A program made the translations under genes and the position numbers. Under the pieces are notes generated by a model. That model was given only the letters and a program-made list of their open reading frames with translations. It was not told the origin of the DNA and did no database searches. A stretch of 64,000 nt of DNA. It comes from a virus. Below are positions 42,398-50,398 of the stretch, piece after piece (the first letter of the stretch is position 1; the number at the start of each line of letters is the position of its first letter). The stretch lies in the IMG/VR virus record IMGVR_UViG_3300047320_000285, positions 1 through 64,000 of that record; one strand, written 5' to 3'.

Positions 42398-43456
42398 ATG
42401 TCGAAAGCAAAAAACATGTATGCGTTTGACCATATCCCGGTCGGTTCTTCCGCCACCGGCGGGAATGTGCCAACGTATAGCGATTTCCCGTTTGCCTACT
42501 TTAACTCGACGGTCGCTGGCGCGTTAAGTGGTGGTACGGCGGTGGATGCAGGTGGGACGTGGTTGGTCTCCGGCGCCGCTGGCGCAGCCAGTAACTTCTA
42601 CGCGGGCTTCTGGTACTACCCGATGGCGCAGTTCGACCTGAGCAAAGCACGCAGCTGGATTGGTTTTCGTCTGAAGATGATGAGTGCGAATCGCGTCAAT
42701 CCGCCGCTCGCAGTCTGGACGGCGGCTTTCGCCACGCAACCAGCGAACTTGGTGTTGGGTAACGATTACCCATTCGTGACGGGTCAGGAGCACTATGTTG
42801 AGGTGTTGATCGACCGCGTCAATAAGACGCGTACGGTCTGGGTGGACAGTCAGCTGGCGGTGCCAGCCGTGTCGTATGGTTCGTACACGATCCTGAGCAC
42901 GGACCTGTTGAGTTTCGGTACTAACGGTCCGACTGGCGGCTCGACCGCGCAAGCCTACCAGATCAAGGATGTGTACACCGTTGACGATCCGAACGATGGC
43001 TCAGTGACGCGCATGGGGCCGATTATCGCCCGACCGATTACGGAGGCTTCAGCTACCGGAGCCGGTTGGAATGCGTCAACCGGCACGCCTTTGTCAGCAC
43101 TGAATACGCCGGTCAATACCACTACCCCGAGTACGCCGAACGTGGCGTTCGCAGGTGACGGCACGCCGCTGATCGCGACGCTGCAAACGACCGCCGATCC
43201 GGGTGCGGTAGTGCAAGGTGTGCTGTTGATCGGCTCGGGTCAACGTAATCAGGGTACGGGCACGGTGTTTCGTACGACCATCACAGATCAAGCCACCCCC
43301 ACGCCGAATCAACAACAGATCGCCACGTTGTTTCCGGCCGGGTCGTATCAGTACGGTAAGAGCTTGGCGTTCTTGCCCAATGCGTTGGATGGCAGTAACT
43401 GGAGTGCAGCCAAGATTGCGCAGCTGACACTGTCCAATGTAGCCAGCGCGACTTAA
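42398..43456 (+). CDS. Fibre protein: head and collar domains without a lectin
   Basis: 352 aa, ATG 42398. Head domain (KNMYAFDHIPVGSSATGGNV; LIDRVNKTRTVWVDSQLAVP) to about 215 and collar segment from about 240 (TTADPGAVVQGVLLIGSG ... NALDGSNWSAAKIAQLTL), corresponding to the first and last parts of the 40056 protein with both LamG domains missing. It may be a shortened fibre, a hub that the lectin fibres attach to, or a decoy version. Located between two lectin genes, with the same spacing. Confidence 0.75.
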   Translation: MSKAKNMYAFDHIPVGSSATGGNVPTYSDFPFAYFNSTVAGALSGGTAVDAGGTWLVSGAAGAASNFYAGFWYYPMAQFDLSKARSWIGFRLKMMSANRVNPPLAVWTAAFATQPANLVLGNDYPFVTGQEHYVEVLIDRVNKTRTVWVDSQLAVPAVSYGSYTILSTDLLSFGTNGPTGGSTAQAYQIKDVYTVDDPNDGSVTRMGPIIARPITEASATGAGWNASTGTPLSALNTPVNTTTPSTPNVAFAGDGTPLIATLQTTADPGAVVQGVLLIGSGQRNQGTGTVFRTTITDQATPTPNQQQIATLFPAGSYQYGKSLAFLPNALDGSNWSAAKIAQLTLSNVASAT

Positions 43457-43470
43457 CAAGGGGTCGGTAG

Positions 43471-46353
43471 ATGTCTACAACTTTTCGCAAGACCGCCGCC
43501 GTCACATGGACGAAGGACCCGACTTCCGTTTCCTTGCGAAATGCGAAAGCGGTGGCCTTCGCCAGTGATGTCGGCGGTAACTTGCGTAACTTGCAGGGGT
43601 ATGCGTTCCAGAGTCCGCTACCCGGCGGGAATCTGCGCACTATCCGCGGTTACGCCTTTCAGTCAGTGAAACCGGCCTTGCCCCTCAATGTCACGGGGGA
43701 CTTGGCGCTGTACGCACTGATCAACACCAACAACATCGCACTGAGCCCGTGGTCGGCCAGTAACTCGACGCTGGGTGTACCGAGCGCGTTAGGTACACCG
43801 CTGGCGAGTGGTCAGAATACGCAGGTCAGTCTGACGGCCAAGCAGAGTTCGGGTTACAGTGGGGCGATGACGTTTCAGTACGCCCGTCGTAATCTCGCGG
43901 ATGCTTTTCCGACACCGGTGGCGATTACCGTACCGGGCAGTGCGACGACGATCTACGCGCAGCTGGCGATGATCAACACGAAGTACGCGATGAACCTGAC
44001 GCAGGCGGACGTGGTGGATGGTCCGATTGCAGCAGGTGCCGCCAGCGTAGTACTGACTGCCAAGTCGACCAGCTGGTTGTTTCTGCCGGGCACCACCGCA
44101 ATTGCTGGTAGCCCGCCGACACTGGCCTCAGTGCTCACGGAGCCGAACCTGCCGGGCTTTACCAATGTCGCTGGGGTGGGTCCGGGTTATCCGTACGCGC
44201 AGTCAGTCTTGCAGATGCACTTTGAAGGCTCTGGTGCTGCTCTGGCGGCCGATAGCTTCGGGCATCCGATGACGACTGTGGGTAACGTGGGGGTGAACTC
44301 GACTTTCACGTCCAAGTTTGGCACGGGCTGTAGTGGTTCAACCGGCGTGGGGATTTACTACACGACGGTGGATCGCGGTGATCTGCGTCTGGGCGCAGAC
44401 TTCACGATTGAGTTCTGGATGTATTGTTCCAACGTCACCACGGCCACCGGTACGTTGCTGGCGAAGGGTGCTTCGTTGACCCAAGCGTCGATGCAGTTGG
44501 TGAACGCCAACTTGGTGATCAACTCGGATCAAACTCCCGGTTTGATTAACGTCGCGCACGGCGTTGCCGCTAACACTTTCACGCATATTGCGTTAGTGAA
44601 GGCTGCGGGTGTATGGACGTTGTATGTGGGTGGAGTGGCAAAAGCAACGATTACCAAGACCGATACGTTTGGTGTGAACGCTTCGCCGTTGGTGATTGCC
44701 AACAGCTTCAATGGCGCAGCACCGCCACCGACGTTTATGGACGAACTGCGGATCAGCAATGGTATCGCTCGGTACACGGCTGCCTTCACGCCGTTGACCT
44801 ATGCATTCGGTGACGTATCGACGACGACCTTCGATGGTTTGCCGACGGGTAACGCCCAGTTATTGATGCACTTTGACGGGGCCGATACCAGCACGGTGTT
44901 CAAGGAAGAGAATGGTCGACCGGTGACGAACACGGGTGGTCAGTTGACGACGGCGTTGGCTCAGTTTGGTCCGAGTTCGCTGGCACCGTTGCCGGTCAGC
45001 AGCAACGTCGTGACCCTGCCGTCTGACCACAGTCTCCAGTTGTCGGATAACTGGACGATGGAAGCGTGGGTCAACAACCTCAGTGCAGGTCAGACAGGGG
45101 TGGTGTTCTCGAAGGATAACGGTGCGTCACCGTTCGCCCACCTGACGTATGCGGCGGGTTTCTGGCAGCTGTTCCTCGATGGCGCGGCGGTCGCGATGTC
45201 GGTGGCCGCCAGCACGGTGTTGAACACGTGGATCCATATCGCGGTGGTTAAGCGGCGCGGTACCGTGGCGATTTACCAGAACGGTGTCTCGCTGGGCTCA
45301 CTTGCCGCCGCCAGTACGTTTGGTAACAACAATTCGCCGTTCCAGATTGGTAACTGGGGTGGTCTGGCCAATCCGTTCCAAGGTTACATCGACGAGGTCC
45401 GCGTGAGCAAGGTGGCGCGTTACTTTGGTAACTTCACCCCGCCTACCGCACCGTTTGCATTGGGTGCGGCTGACCGGATGACGCTCACACAAGCCTTCCA
45501 GAATAACGGTATTTTCTGGGTTGCACCGACTAGCGCCACCACGATTCTGGCCCAGCTGGCGACATGGAACACGATGTCTGGTGTACCTTTGAGTGCGACC
45601 GATTTGGCGGATGGTCCGATTGCTGCCAATGCTTCCAGTGTTACGCTGACGGCAGCAGCCACCAGTACCAGTCTGGTGCCGGGTAGTCAGATTACCATCA
45701 CGGCCAAGAACACTGCGTTGCTCATGCATTTCGATGGTACCAGTGGTGCGCAGACGTGGACCGACGAACGCGGGCATGCAATGACGACGTCGGGTGGGAC
45801 AGTTGCCACGTTACAGCTTTCCAACGTGCAGGCGAAGTTTGGTGGTACGTCGTTCCTCAGTACGGGCGCAGGCGCAATCATCACCCCGTCAGCGCCGGAG
45901 CTTATGTTGGGGGTCACCACGGACTTCACCATTGAGTTCTTCTTTAACATGATCGGTGTCGTGGCTGGTCAGGTGATGTACGAGAAGGGCAACTCAGGCG
46001 CGCGGGTGCAGTACAACGCCGGTAAGCTGTATGTGTATTCCGACCAGTCAGCGAATACGGACGGGGGTCAGTTGCTGACCGTGGCAGCGAGCTTTATCAA
46101 GACGGCTCAATGGCAGCACATCGCCATCGTCAAGTTCAACGGTACGTGGACTGCGTATGTGGATGGGGTGGCGCAAGTCAGTGTCAGTGCACCGACGCAG
46201 ACCTTCGGCAATAACACCAACAACGTGATTATTGGTAACTACTTCAACGGTGCAAACCCGCAGAACGGTTACATGGACGAACTGCGGGTGAGTAACGTCG
46301 CACGTTATACGGCTGGCTTTACGCCGCCCACGGCGCCATTCGTGCTGGATTAA
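43471..46353 (+). CDS. Largest fibre protein: domain A, two LamG, half domain A, third LamG
   Basis: 960 aa, ATG 43471. An unusual N-terminus with two GYAFQS repeats (near 45 and 65) is followed by a domain A (about 78-235; SSGYSGAMTFQYARRNLADA, INTKYAMNLTQADVVDGP). Then come LamG 1 (about 245-450) and LamG 2 (about 460-665), the second half only of another domain A (TILAQLATWNTMSGVPLSAT, about 675-740), and LamG 3 (about 745-960; closing SNVARYTAGFTPPTAPFVLD). It links the A/B family and the lectin family in one polypeptide. The half A domain is a recombination scar. Likely a main receptor-binding fibre. Confidence 0.82.
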   Translation: MSTTFRKTAAVTWTKDPTSVSLRNAKAVAFASDVGGNLRNLQGYAFQSPLPGGNLRTIRGYAFQSVKPALPLNVTGDLALYALINTNNIALSPWSASNSTLGVPSALGTPLASGQNTQVSLTAKQSSGYSGAMTFQYARRNLADAFPTPVAITVPGSATTIYAQLAMINTKYAMNLTQADVVDGPIAAGAASVVLTAKSTSWLFLPGTTAIAGSPPTLASVLTEPNLPGFTNVAGVGPGYPYAQSVLQMHFEGSGAALAADSFGHPMTTVGNVGVNSTFTSKFGTGCSGSTGVGIYYTTVDRGDLRLGADFTIEFWMYCSNVTTATGTLLAKGASLTQASMQLVNANLVINSDQTPGLINVAHGVAANTFTHIALVKAAGVWTLYVGGVAKATITKTDTFGVNASPLVIANSFNGAAPPPTFMDELRISNGIARYTAAFTPLTYAFGDVSTTTFDGLPTGNAQLLMHFDGADTSTVFKEENGRPVTNTGGQLTTALAQFGPSSLAPLPVSSNVVTLPSDHSLQLSDNWTMEAWVNNLSAGQTGVVFSKDNGASPFAHLTYAAGFWQLFLDGAAVAMSVAASTVLNTWIHIAVVKRRGTVAIYQNGVSLGSLAAASTFGNNNSPFQIGNWGGLANPFQGYIDEVRVSKVARYFGNFTPPTAPFALGAADRMTLTQAFQNNGIFWVAPTSATTILAQLATWNTMSGVPLSATDLADGPIAANASSVTLTAAATSTSLVPGSQITITAKNTALLMHFDGTSGAQTWTDERGHAMTTSGGTVATLQLSNVQAKFGGTSFLSTGAGAIITPSAPELMLGVTTDFTIEFFFNMIGVVAGQVMYEKGNSGARVQYNAGKLYVYSDQSANTDGGQLLTVAASFIKTAQWQHIAIVKFNGTWTAYVDGVAQVSVSAPTQTFGNNTNNVIIGNYFNGANPQNGYMDELRVSNVARYTAGFTPPTAPFVLD

Positions 46354-46402
46354 CAATTGTAAGAGCGCTGTAAGCAGGATTAAGTTCCTACGGCAATCTT
46401 AT

Positions 46403-46431
46403 GTGGGCTCTCTCGTTGTGAGAGAGCCCAC
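46403..46431 (+). terminator. 12-bp perfect hairpin
   Basis: GTGGGCTCTCTC (46403-46414) / GAGAGAGCCCAC (46420-46431) with a 5-nt loop, preceded by CTTAT and followed by GTCTTCC. Ends the long fibre genes. Confidence 0.7.
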
Positions 46432-46449
46432 GTCTTCCTCGAGGGAATC

Positions 46450-46992
46450 ATGGCAAAAATCGATGCAAGCAAGTCCGCATTGGACAACTTGCTTGTTCTG
46501 GTGAATACGGCCAACACTGGCCAAACCATCACGAACGCGCAAGTGACCGCGGCAGCTGCGACGGTGAAAACCGATACCGGCGACGGTCGCAACACCTCCG
46601 TGGTGTTGTCGGCAGTGGGCGGCCAAGGTTATAGCGGTTCGCAGACGGTCAACTACACCCGGCGCGCGCTGAACGACAGTGTCACGTCGCCGAACTTCGC
46701 AGCCACACAAACCATCGGTGACACGGCCTCGGCAATCATCGCTGCGCTCGCCACCACCAACGGCCTCGTGGCGTCGGAACTTCACCTCGAAGATCCGGGC
46801 GCACCCGGTACGCCGGTCACGGGTGCGATCAACAACAGCCCCGCTACGTTGAACCTCGTGTCGGCCAACGGCTCGCTGTTGTACATCGACGGTTCGTCGC
46901 AAGCGATCACGTTCACGTGGAACGCACCGTCGGTGCCTCTGACGACGGCGATCGCCACGGTTGACCTCGCCGGCTTCGACGCGGCTTCCTAA
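46450..46992 (+). CDS. Fibre-array protein, domain A only
   Basis: 180 aa, ATG 46450 behind GAGGGA. Starts MAKIDASKSALDNLLVLVNT, nearly the same as the next gene (PNIQIDPSKSGLENLLAMVD), so the two are a duplicate pair. Domain A motifs: GQGYSGSQTVNYTRRALNDS, ATTNGLVASELHLEDPG, SQAITFTWNAPSVPL. Soluble and Thr/Val/Asn-rich. Flanked by terminators on both sides, so separately expressed. Confidence 0.72.
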   Translation: MAKIDASKSALDNLLVLVNTANTGQTITNAQVTAAAATVKTDTGDGRNTSVVLSAVGGQGYSGSQTVNYTRRALNDSVTSPNFAATQTIGDTASAIIAALATTNGLVASELHLEDPGAPGTPVTGAINNSPATLNLVSANGSLLYIDGSSQAITFTWNAPSVPLTTAIATVDLAGFDAAS

Positions 46993-47010
46993 GCGCGGTG
47001 GTAGGACAGA

Positions 47011-47045
47011 AGCAGGGGCCTTCGGGCTCCTGCTTTTTTATGCCG
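47011..47045 (+). terminator. Strong terminator, U-run into TTATGCC
   Basis: AGCAGGGGCC / GGCTCCTGCT stem with a short TTCG loop (47011-47034), then TTTTTTATGCC. Confidence 0.85.
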
Positions 47046-47076
47046 AATGCTATGCCTTCCCCTCTTGTGAGTAATC

Positions 47077-47544
47077 ATGCCGAATATTCAAATCGATCCA
47101 AGCAAGTCTGGCTTGGAAAACCTGCTGGCTATGGTCGATGCGTTCAATACGAACGGCCCTGCCACGCCTGACGAAGTGAGCGTGAGTAACCTGCAGGCGA
47201 TCACGCCTAACGGGGTGCTTAACACCTCGGTCACCCTCACGGGTACTAACACCGGCGCTACTCACTATACGGGTAGTGTCACGGTCGAATACGGGCGACT
47301 GGTGCTGGCAGATGAAGCTACCAACCCGTCGACACCGGTGGAGATCCCCAACGGTACAACCGACCCGGTTGTCATCCTCGGCTTGGTCGCCACACATTAC
47401 GGGTTTGTGCTGGCGGACATTAGCTGGCAAGCTAACCCGACGGTACCCGGTGCGTTTCCGGCCGACACCAGCGAGACGGTCCAGTGTTCGGGTTCACTCG
47501 TGTATCAGGACGGCACGGCAAGCGTCAATCTGCACTGGGATTAA
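47077..47544 (+). CDS. Fibre-array protein, domain A only
   Basis: 155 aa, ATG 47077. Last gene of the array and the shortest A copy: SKSGLENLLAMVDAFNTNGP, THYTGSVTVEYGRLVLADEA, VATHYGFVLADISWQA, ending SVNLHWD. Compared with the others it lacks the last strand of domain A. The close likeness to the 46450 gene's first 15 residues supports recent duplication. Confidence 0.72.
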   Translation: MPNIQIDPSKSGLENLLAMVDAFNTNGPATPDEVSVSNLQAITPNGVLNTSVTLTGTNTGATHYTGSVTVEYGRLVLADEATNPSTPVEIPNGTTDPVVILGLVATHYGFVLADISWQANPTVPGAFPADTSETVQCSGSLVYQDGTASVNLHWD

Positions 47545-47554
47545 GCCTGCCTTT

Positions 47555-47584
47555 GAGCCCCGCCCGCAGGCGGGGCTCTATGCC
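47555..47584 (+). terminator. End-of-array terminator with TATGCC
   Basis: Perfect 10-bp stem GAGCCCCGCC / GGCGGGGCTC with CGCA loop (47555-47578), then TATGCC. It marks the boundary between the late fibre array and the early-type region. Confidence 0.75.
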
Positions 47585-47650
47585 AGTTCTATTTTATCTC
47601 GGACCTATATCACGTGAATGTACTGGATACCTAATCGAAGGAGCAACATC

Positions 47651-47860
47651 ATGTTGAAAGATCATTGTCACGATGTCACCGACGTCAAGTTTCATGAAGT
47701 TGTGCAAGGCATGCCGGAGGTTCGCAATGTGTGGTTCTATCAAGACCGCACCTGTCCGTTCATGACCTACGCGCATCTGGCACCGCAACACACGCAGGCT
47801 CGGCAAGACCCCACGATCGGCACAGCAATGGGTCTCTCAGCCCTGCAAGCGTGTCACTGA
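47651..47860 (+). CDS. Small hypothetical protein, 69 aa
   Basis: ATG 47651 behind GAAGGAG; the longer open frame from 47618 has no binding site. His/Cys-containing (MLKDHCHDVTDVKFHEV), soluble, no recognised family. First gene after the array terminator. Followed by the long stem-loop at 47878-47927. Confidence 0.6.
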   Translation: MLKDHCHDVTDVKFHEVVQGMPEVRNVWFYQDRTCPFMTYAHLAPQHTQARQDPTIGTAMGLSALQACH

Positions 47861-47877
47861 GGGCGAGGTAGCATGAC

Positions 47878-47927
47878 GGCATACACAGCCTGCCAGACGC
47901 CTCTTAAGGCGCTGGCAGGCCTATGCC
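47878..47927 (+). terminator. Compound hairpin with GGCATA/TATGCC arms
   Basis: Outer stem GCCTGCCAG / CTGGCAGGC (47888-47920), inner stem CGCCT / AGGCG, and outermost GGCATA (47878) / TATGCC (47922). One of the most complete examples of the palindromic arm pattern. Confidence 0.75.
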
Positions 47928-47953
47928 CGACTGTGTTGGAAAACGCTTCAATC

Positions 47954-47962
47954 ACATATTAC
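47954..47962 (+). promoter_or_regulatory. phiKZ-type early promoter candidate
   Basis: ACATATTAC, followed by TACACTG, in AT-rich DNA after a terminator and 65 nt before the next gene. Matches the sites at 8207, 51777 and 63053. Confidence 0.65.
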
Positions 47963-47989
47963 TACACTGTACTTGATCCCGTTATCAAG

Positions 47990-48011
47990 TCATTTACACT
48001 TCCTTTATACT
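47990..48011 (+). promoter_or_regulatory. TCATTTACACT...TATACT leader element
   Basis: TCATTTACACT then TCCTTTATACT, 16 nt before the start codon at 48027. TCA(T/C)TTACACT recurs at 57790 and 63127. Confidence 0.55.
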
Positions 48012-48026
48012 CGTAGGAGCATGACC

Positions 48027-48356
48027 ATGAATACCCAACGTATCGCAGCTTGCCTGAACACCATTCCGAGCACGCTGCCGGAGCTGAAAGCCACTCACGC
48101 CACGCTGCGTGAACTGATTGGCGAAATCGCGCAGCAGTACGCTGACCTGCGCAAGATGCCCGAAGGCTTGATACCGATGTTCGCTGAGGCACTGCAGTTT
48201 CTTGCGACCACCACGGTGTCGCTGGAATCCATCGGCGAGAAGCCGTCCATGCCGACTGGCATCGCATGGTTCGAAGACCTGCTCAATGAGCGCCGCCGGG
48301 TGCTCGCCCTGATTGAAGTTGCTGAGCTGCGCTCGCAAGGCGTCCTTTTCCACTAA
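48027..48356 (+). CDS. Hypothetical early protein, 109 aa
   Basis: ATG 48027 is favoured over ATG 48021 by its spacing from TAGGAG. All-helical, soluble, moderately charged; no family recognised. First gene behind the early promoter at 47954, so likely expressed right after infection. Followed by the exported protein gene after 12 nt. Confidence 0.68.
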   Translation: MNTQRIAACLNTIPSTLPELKATHATLRELIGEIAQQYADLRKMPEGLIPMFAEALQFLATTTVSLESIGEKPSMPTGIAWFEDLLNERRRVLALIEVAELRSQGVLFH

Positions 48357-48368
48357 GAGAACAAGAAC

Positions 48369-48728
48369 ATGAAAAGCCGTTTCAAACAAATTCTGCAAGA
48401 CCTCGCGGGCGCACTGGCGATTTGTGTGACCCTGCTTGCCGGCACCGCCGTCAAAGCGCATGCGAACGAAGTCACGGTACTGCCCAAGATGATTGGTTGT
48501 ACCGCCGATGGTTACTACCGGGTGTTTGGCGTGCAAGGCCAGCCCGGCGATGTACTGTATCAGCAACAGATTCGCGGCCAGTGGTACCAGTGGACCGACA
48601 TCGACCTCTATAACAACCTGCCGCATGTGCGCAAGGAAGACGTCGATGGGACCACGTATCGCTGCGACCAGTCGGTGTGTTTCACGGCAGACGGTTATGT
48701 GATTGGCGCTGCCCCGCTGGAGCATTGA
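48369..48728 (+). CDS. Exported early protein, 119 aa
   Basis: ATG 48369. Residues 1-32 are a clear Sec signal peptide: basic start (MKSRFKQ), hydrophobic core (GALAICVTLLAGTAV) and AHA cleavage site, giving a mature ~87-residue periplasmic protein. Four Cys in the mature part (CTADGYYR..., YRCDQSVCFTADGY) could form two disulfides, and CTADGYYRV and CFTADGYVI look like an internal repeat. Early-expressed periplasmic phage proteins are often superinfection-exclusion factors or cell-envelope modulators; that role is inference. Confidence 0.75.
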   Translation: MKSRFKQILQDLAGALAICVTLLAGTAVKAHANEVTVLPKMIGCTADGYYRVFGVQGQPGDVLYQQQIRGQWYQWTDIDLYNNLPHVRKEDVDGTTYRCDQSVCFTADGYVIGAAPLEH

Positions 48729-48759
48729 GTTTTTGTAGGTGTTGGTAAATGCGACTTAG

Positions 48760-48789
48760 CCCGCCGGGGCAACTCGGCGGGTTCTTTTT
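48760..48789 (+). terminator. Terminator with U-run
   Basis: CCCGCCG / CGGCGGG (48760-48781), 8-nt loop, then TTCTTTTTG. Confidence 0.8.
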
Positions 48790-48841
48790 GGCGCAGTAAA
48801 ATCTCACGCGCTTGCTTCACTTTGTGTGATAGCAAGCCGCC

Positions 48842-48858
48842 TTACACTTCCTTATACT
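48842..48858 (+). promoter_or_regulatory. TTACACTTCCTTATACT leader element
   Basis: Same element as at 8245 and 47990, 9 nt before the GAGGTTATC-ATG start of the next gene. Confidence 0.5.
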
Positions 48859-48867
48859 GAGGTTATC

Positions 48868-49008
48868 ATGTCCAAGCAACTGAAGAAGAAGATTCGTGAT
48901 TTCGTGATCGTGACCGTGGTGTTGGTTGGTGGCGGTCTGTCGTTGGTGGCAGTCGGTACGTACGGCGATTACGCCCGTCACGATCGTGCTGCTCACCATC
49001 AAGAGTAA
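48868..49008 (+). CDS. Single-pass membrane microprotein, 46 aa
   Basis: ATG 48868 with GAGG ahead. Basic N-terminus (MSKQLKKKIRD), one membrane helix (FVIVTVVLVGGGLSLVAV, residues 12-29) and a short His-rich, outside-facing tail (HDRAAHHQE). No family. Typical of small early phage membrane proteins. Confidence 0.6.
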   Translation: MSKQLKKKIRDFVIVTVVLVGGGLSLVAVGTYGDYARHDRAAHHQE

Positions 49009-49072
49009 GTGTGGTAGAGTTGTATCCGTCGCAAGCAGTTCTTCTTAACAGCAACTACAAGGAGTCATTCAA

Positions 49073-49450
49073 ATGACCCAAGCCGTCGCAAGCAACACCC
49101 GCGTTACCGTTGAAGCTGCAGGTGCCGCCTATATGGACCTGTTCAGCAACCCGTTCCTGCAAGCCTTTCGGGGCAAGGATAACTACGTTGATCTGCCGCT
49201 GATCTACGATCAGAAGGACATCCTCGAGAAGCTGGTTAAGCCCGAGCTGATGGCCACCATCAAACACGCGCTCGAGACGTTGAACAACTTCCTGTTCGAC
49301 AACGAGCACGCGAACTTCAACCCGAAGGCCGCAGAAGAACTCAAACTACGCTACGGTGTGATGGGTGAGCTGGTCAAGGACCTGCGCTACTATCACGGTA
49401 GCGAGATGTACGTTATCACGACCGCCAATGGCAAGTACGTGATCGGTTAA
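49073..49450 (+). CDS. Hypothetical early protein, 125 aa
   Basis: ATG 49073 behind AAGGAG. Soluble, helical middle (NNFLFDNEHANFNPKAAEEL), and a C-terminal beta hairpin (EMYVITTANGKYVIG). Family not recognised. Followed by a small GGGGGCC-TTCG-GGTCCC hairpin (about 49457-49475). Confidence 0.65.
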   Translation: MTQAVASNTRVTVEAAGAAYMDLFSNPFLQAFRGKDNYVDLPLIYDQKDILEKLVKPELMATIKHALETLNNFLFDNEHANFNPKAAEELKLRYGVMGELVKDLRYYHGSEMYVITTANGKYVIG

Positions 49451-49487
49451 ACCTACAGGGGGCCTTCGGGTCCCTTAGGAGTACGCC

Positions 49488-49622
49488 ATGAAAGGCATGC
49501 TTCTCATTTTCGCTCTGGTGGCCACCTACTGTTTGCCGATGATCGGCATTCCGTTGTGGATCATCTGGGCACTGGTGAAGTTTCGTAAGCCCATAGCGAA
49601 ACTGATCCAAGTGCTGGCGTAA
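49488..49622 (+). CDS. Membrane microprotein, 44 aa
   Basis: ATG 49488 behind TTAGGAG. The sequence MKGMLLIFALVATYCLPMIG, then IPLWIIWALVKF, is nearly all membrane-spanning, with a basic C-terminal end (RKPIAKL), so it is likely a small inner-membrane protein, one long or two short helices. Resembles Pmp3/YqaE-type hydrophobic peptides in composition only. Confidence 0.6.
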   Translation: MKGMLLIFALVATYCLPMIGIPLWIIWALVKFRKPIAKLIQVLA

Positions 49623-49648
49623 GCGTCAGCTTTCATACTGCAGTATTG

Positions 49649-49660
49649 TCACACTACTTA
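49649..49660 (+). promoter_or_regulatory. ACACT leader element
   Basis: TCACACTACTTA followed by AACAAGGAAG, 23 nt before the start at 49678. Shares ACACT plus AACAAGG with the leaders at 54046 and 57790. Confidence 0.35.
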
Positions 49661-49677
49661 AACAAGGAAGAAAAATC

Positions 49678-50157
49678 ATGTTCGGTCGCAAACAAGCTAA
49701 AATCGATGGTCTGAAGATGGCGTTCTACACGGACGCCGCCGCAGATGGTTCGCATGGCAAGATCCTCGTGACGAGTCGGCGTCGCGGTCTGGAGCGTGAA
49801 GTCGTGAACTTCGTGTTCGTCGGCATGACGGCCCCGCCCGCGCTCACGCCGGCCCTGATGGAACACATCTGGACGGAAGCGAAAGCGCAAGGCTTCGTGC
49901 CGTTCGAAATCGTCGGGGCATTGGAAGTCAACGCTGCGCCCTCAAAGGAAAACGCTCAGACCGTGATTCTGGCCGGCGCACCATTACCGGCCGTGCTCGC
50001 GCCTGCAGCCACGTCGGAGGCGCTTAACCTGCAGGAACTCGGTCGTACCCCGGTGCAGTACAGCGACCCGTCGCATCCGTTGGATCCGGCACGCTTCGAG
50101 CGCACCGAAGTCCCGGCCTTCCTGCGCAAGGAAGCCGGTCAACTGGCTACCGCGTAA
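49678..50157 (+). CDS. Hypothetical early protein, 159 aa
   Basis: ATG 49678 behind AAGGAAG. N-terminal ~80 residues are compact alpha/beta (GKILVTSRRRGLEREVVNFV), followed by an Ala/Pro-rich linker (about 83-115) and a short C-terminal region. No recognised domain. Opens a tight cluster of five genes (49678-51661). Confidence 0.65.
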   Translation: MFGRKQAKIDGLKMAFYTDAAADGSHGKILVTSRRRGLEREVVNFVFVGMTAPPALTPALMEHIWTEAKAQGFVPFEIVGALEVNAAPSKENAQTVILAGAPLPAVLAPAATSEALNLQELGRTPVQYSDPSHPLDPARFERTEVPAFLRKEAGQLATA

Positions 50158-50166
50158 GGGGTGGTG

Positions 50167-50388
50167 ATGAAACACGTCAGCCTGTTGCTGGCGGCTCTCG
50201 TGGTCAACGCTCCGGCGCTGGCTTACGTGAATGTCGGCAAAGCCAAGATTGACCGTCAGATTAGCAGTCAGGATCTGAATGTGGATCTTATCGAACTGAG
50301 CGATGGTTCGAAATGCGTGCTCGTCCGTGATCCGATCGAGCGTACCATGCAACTGTCATGCGCGGTCAATCCCACCCCGATGAAATAA
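50167..50388 (+). CDS. Small exported early protein, 73 aa
   Basis: ATG 50167 (GTG 50161 possible), 9 nt after the previous stop. Residues 1-19 are a signal peptide (MKHVSLLLAALVVNAPALA), leaving a ~54-residue mature periplasmic protein with two Cys that could form one disulfide. Second exported product of the early region, besides the gene at 48369. Function unknown. Confidence 0.68.
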   Translation: MKHVSLLLAALVVNAPALAYVNVGKAKIDRQISSQDLNVDLIELSDGSKCVLVRDPIERTMQLSCAVNPTPMK

Positions 50389-50398
50389 GGAGGCAGCG

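Noticed and set aside
48006-48858. TATACT in the leader elements as sigma-70 -10 boxes
   Set aside because: No matching -35 hexamer at 16-18 nt upstream in any of the three copies; the conserved block is longer and sits close to the start codons.
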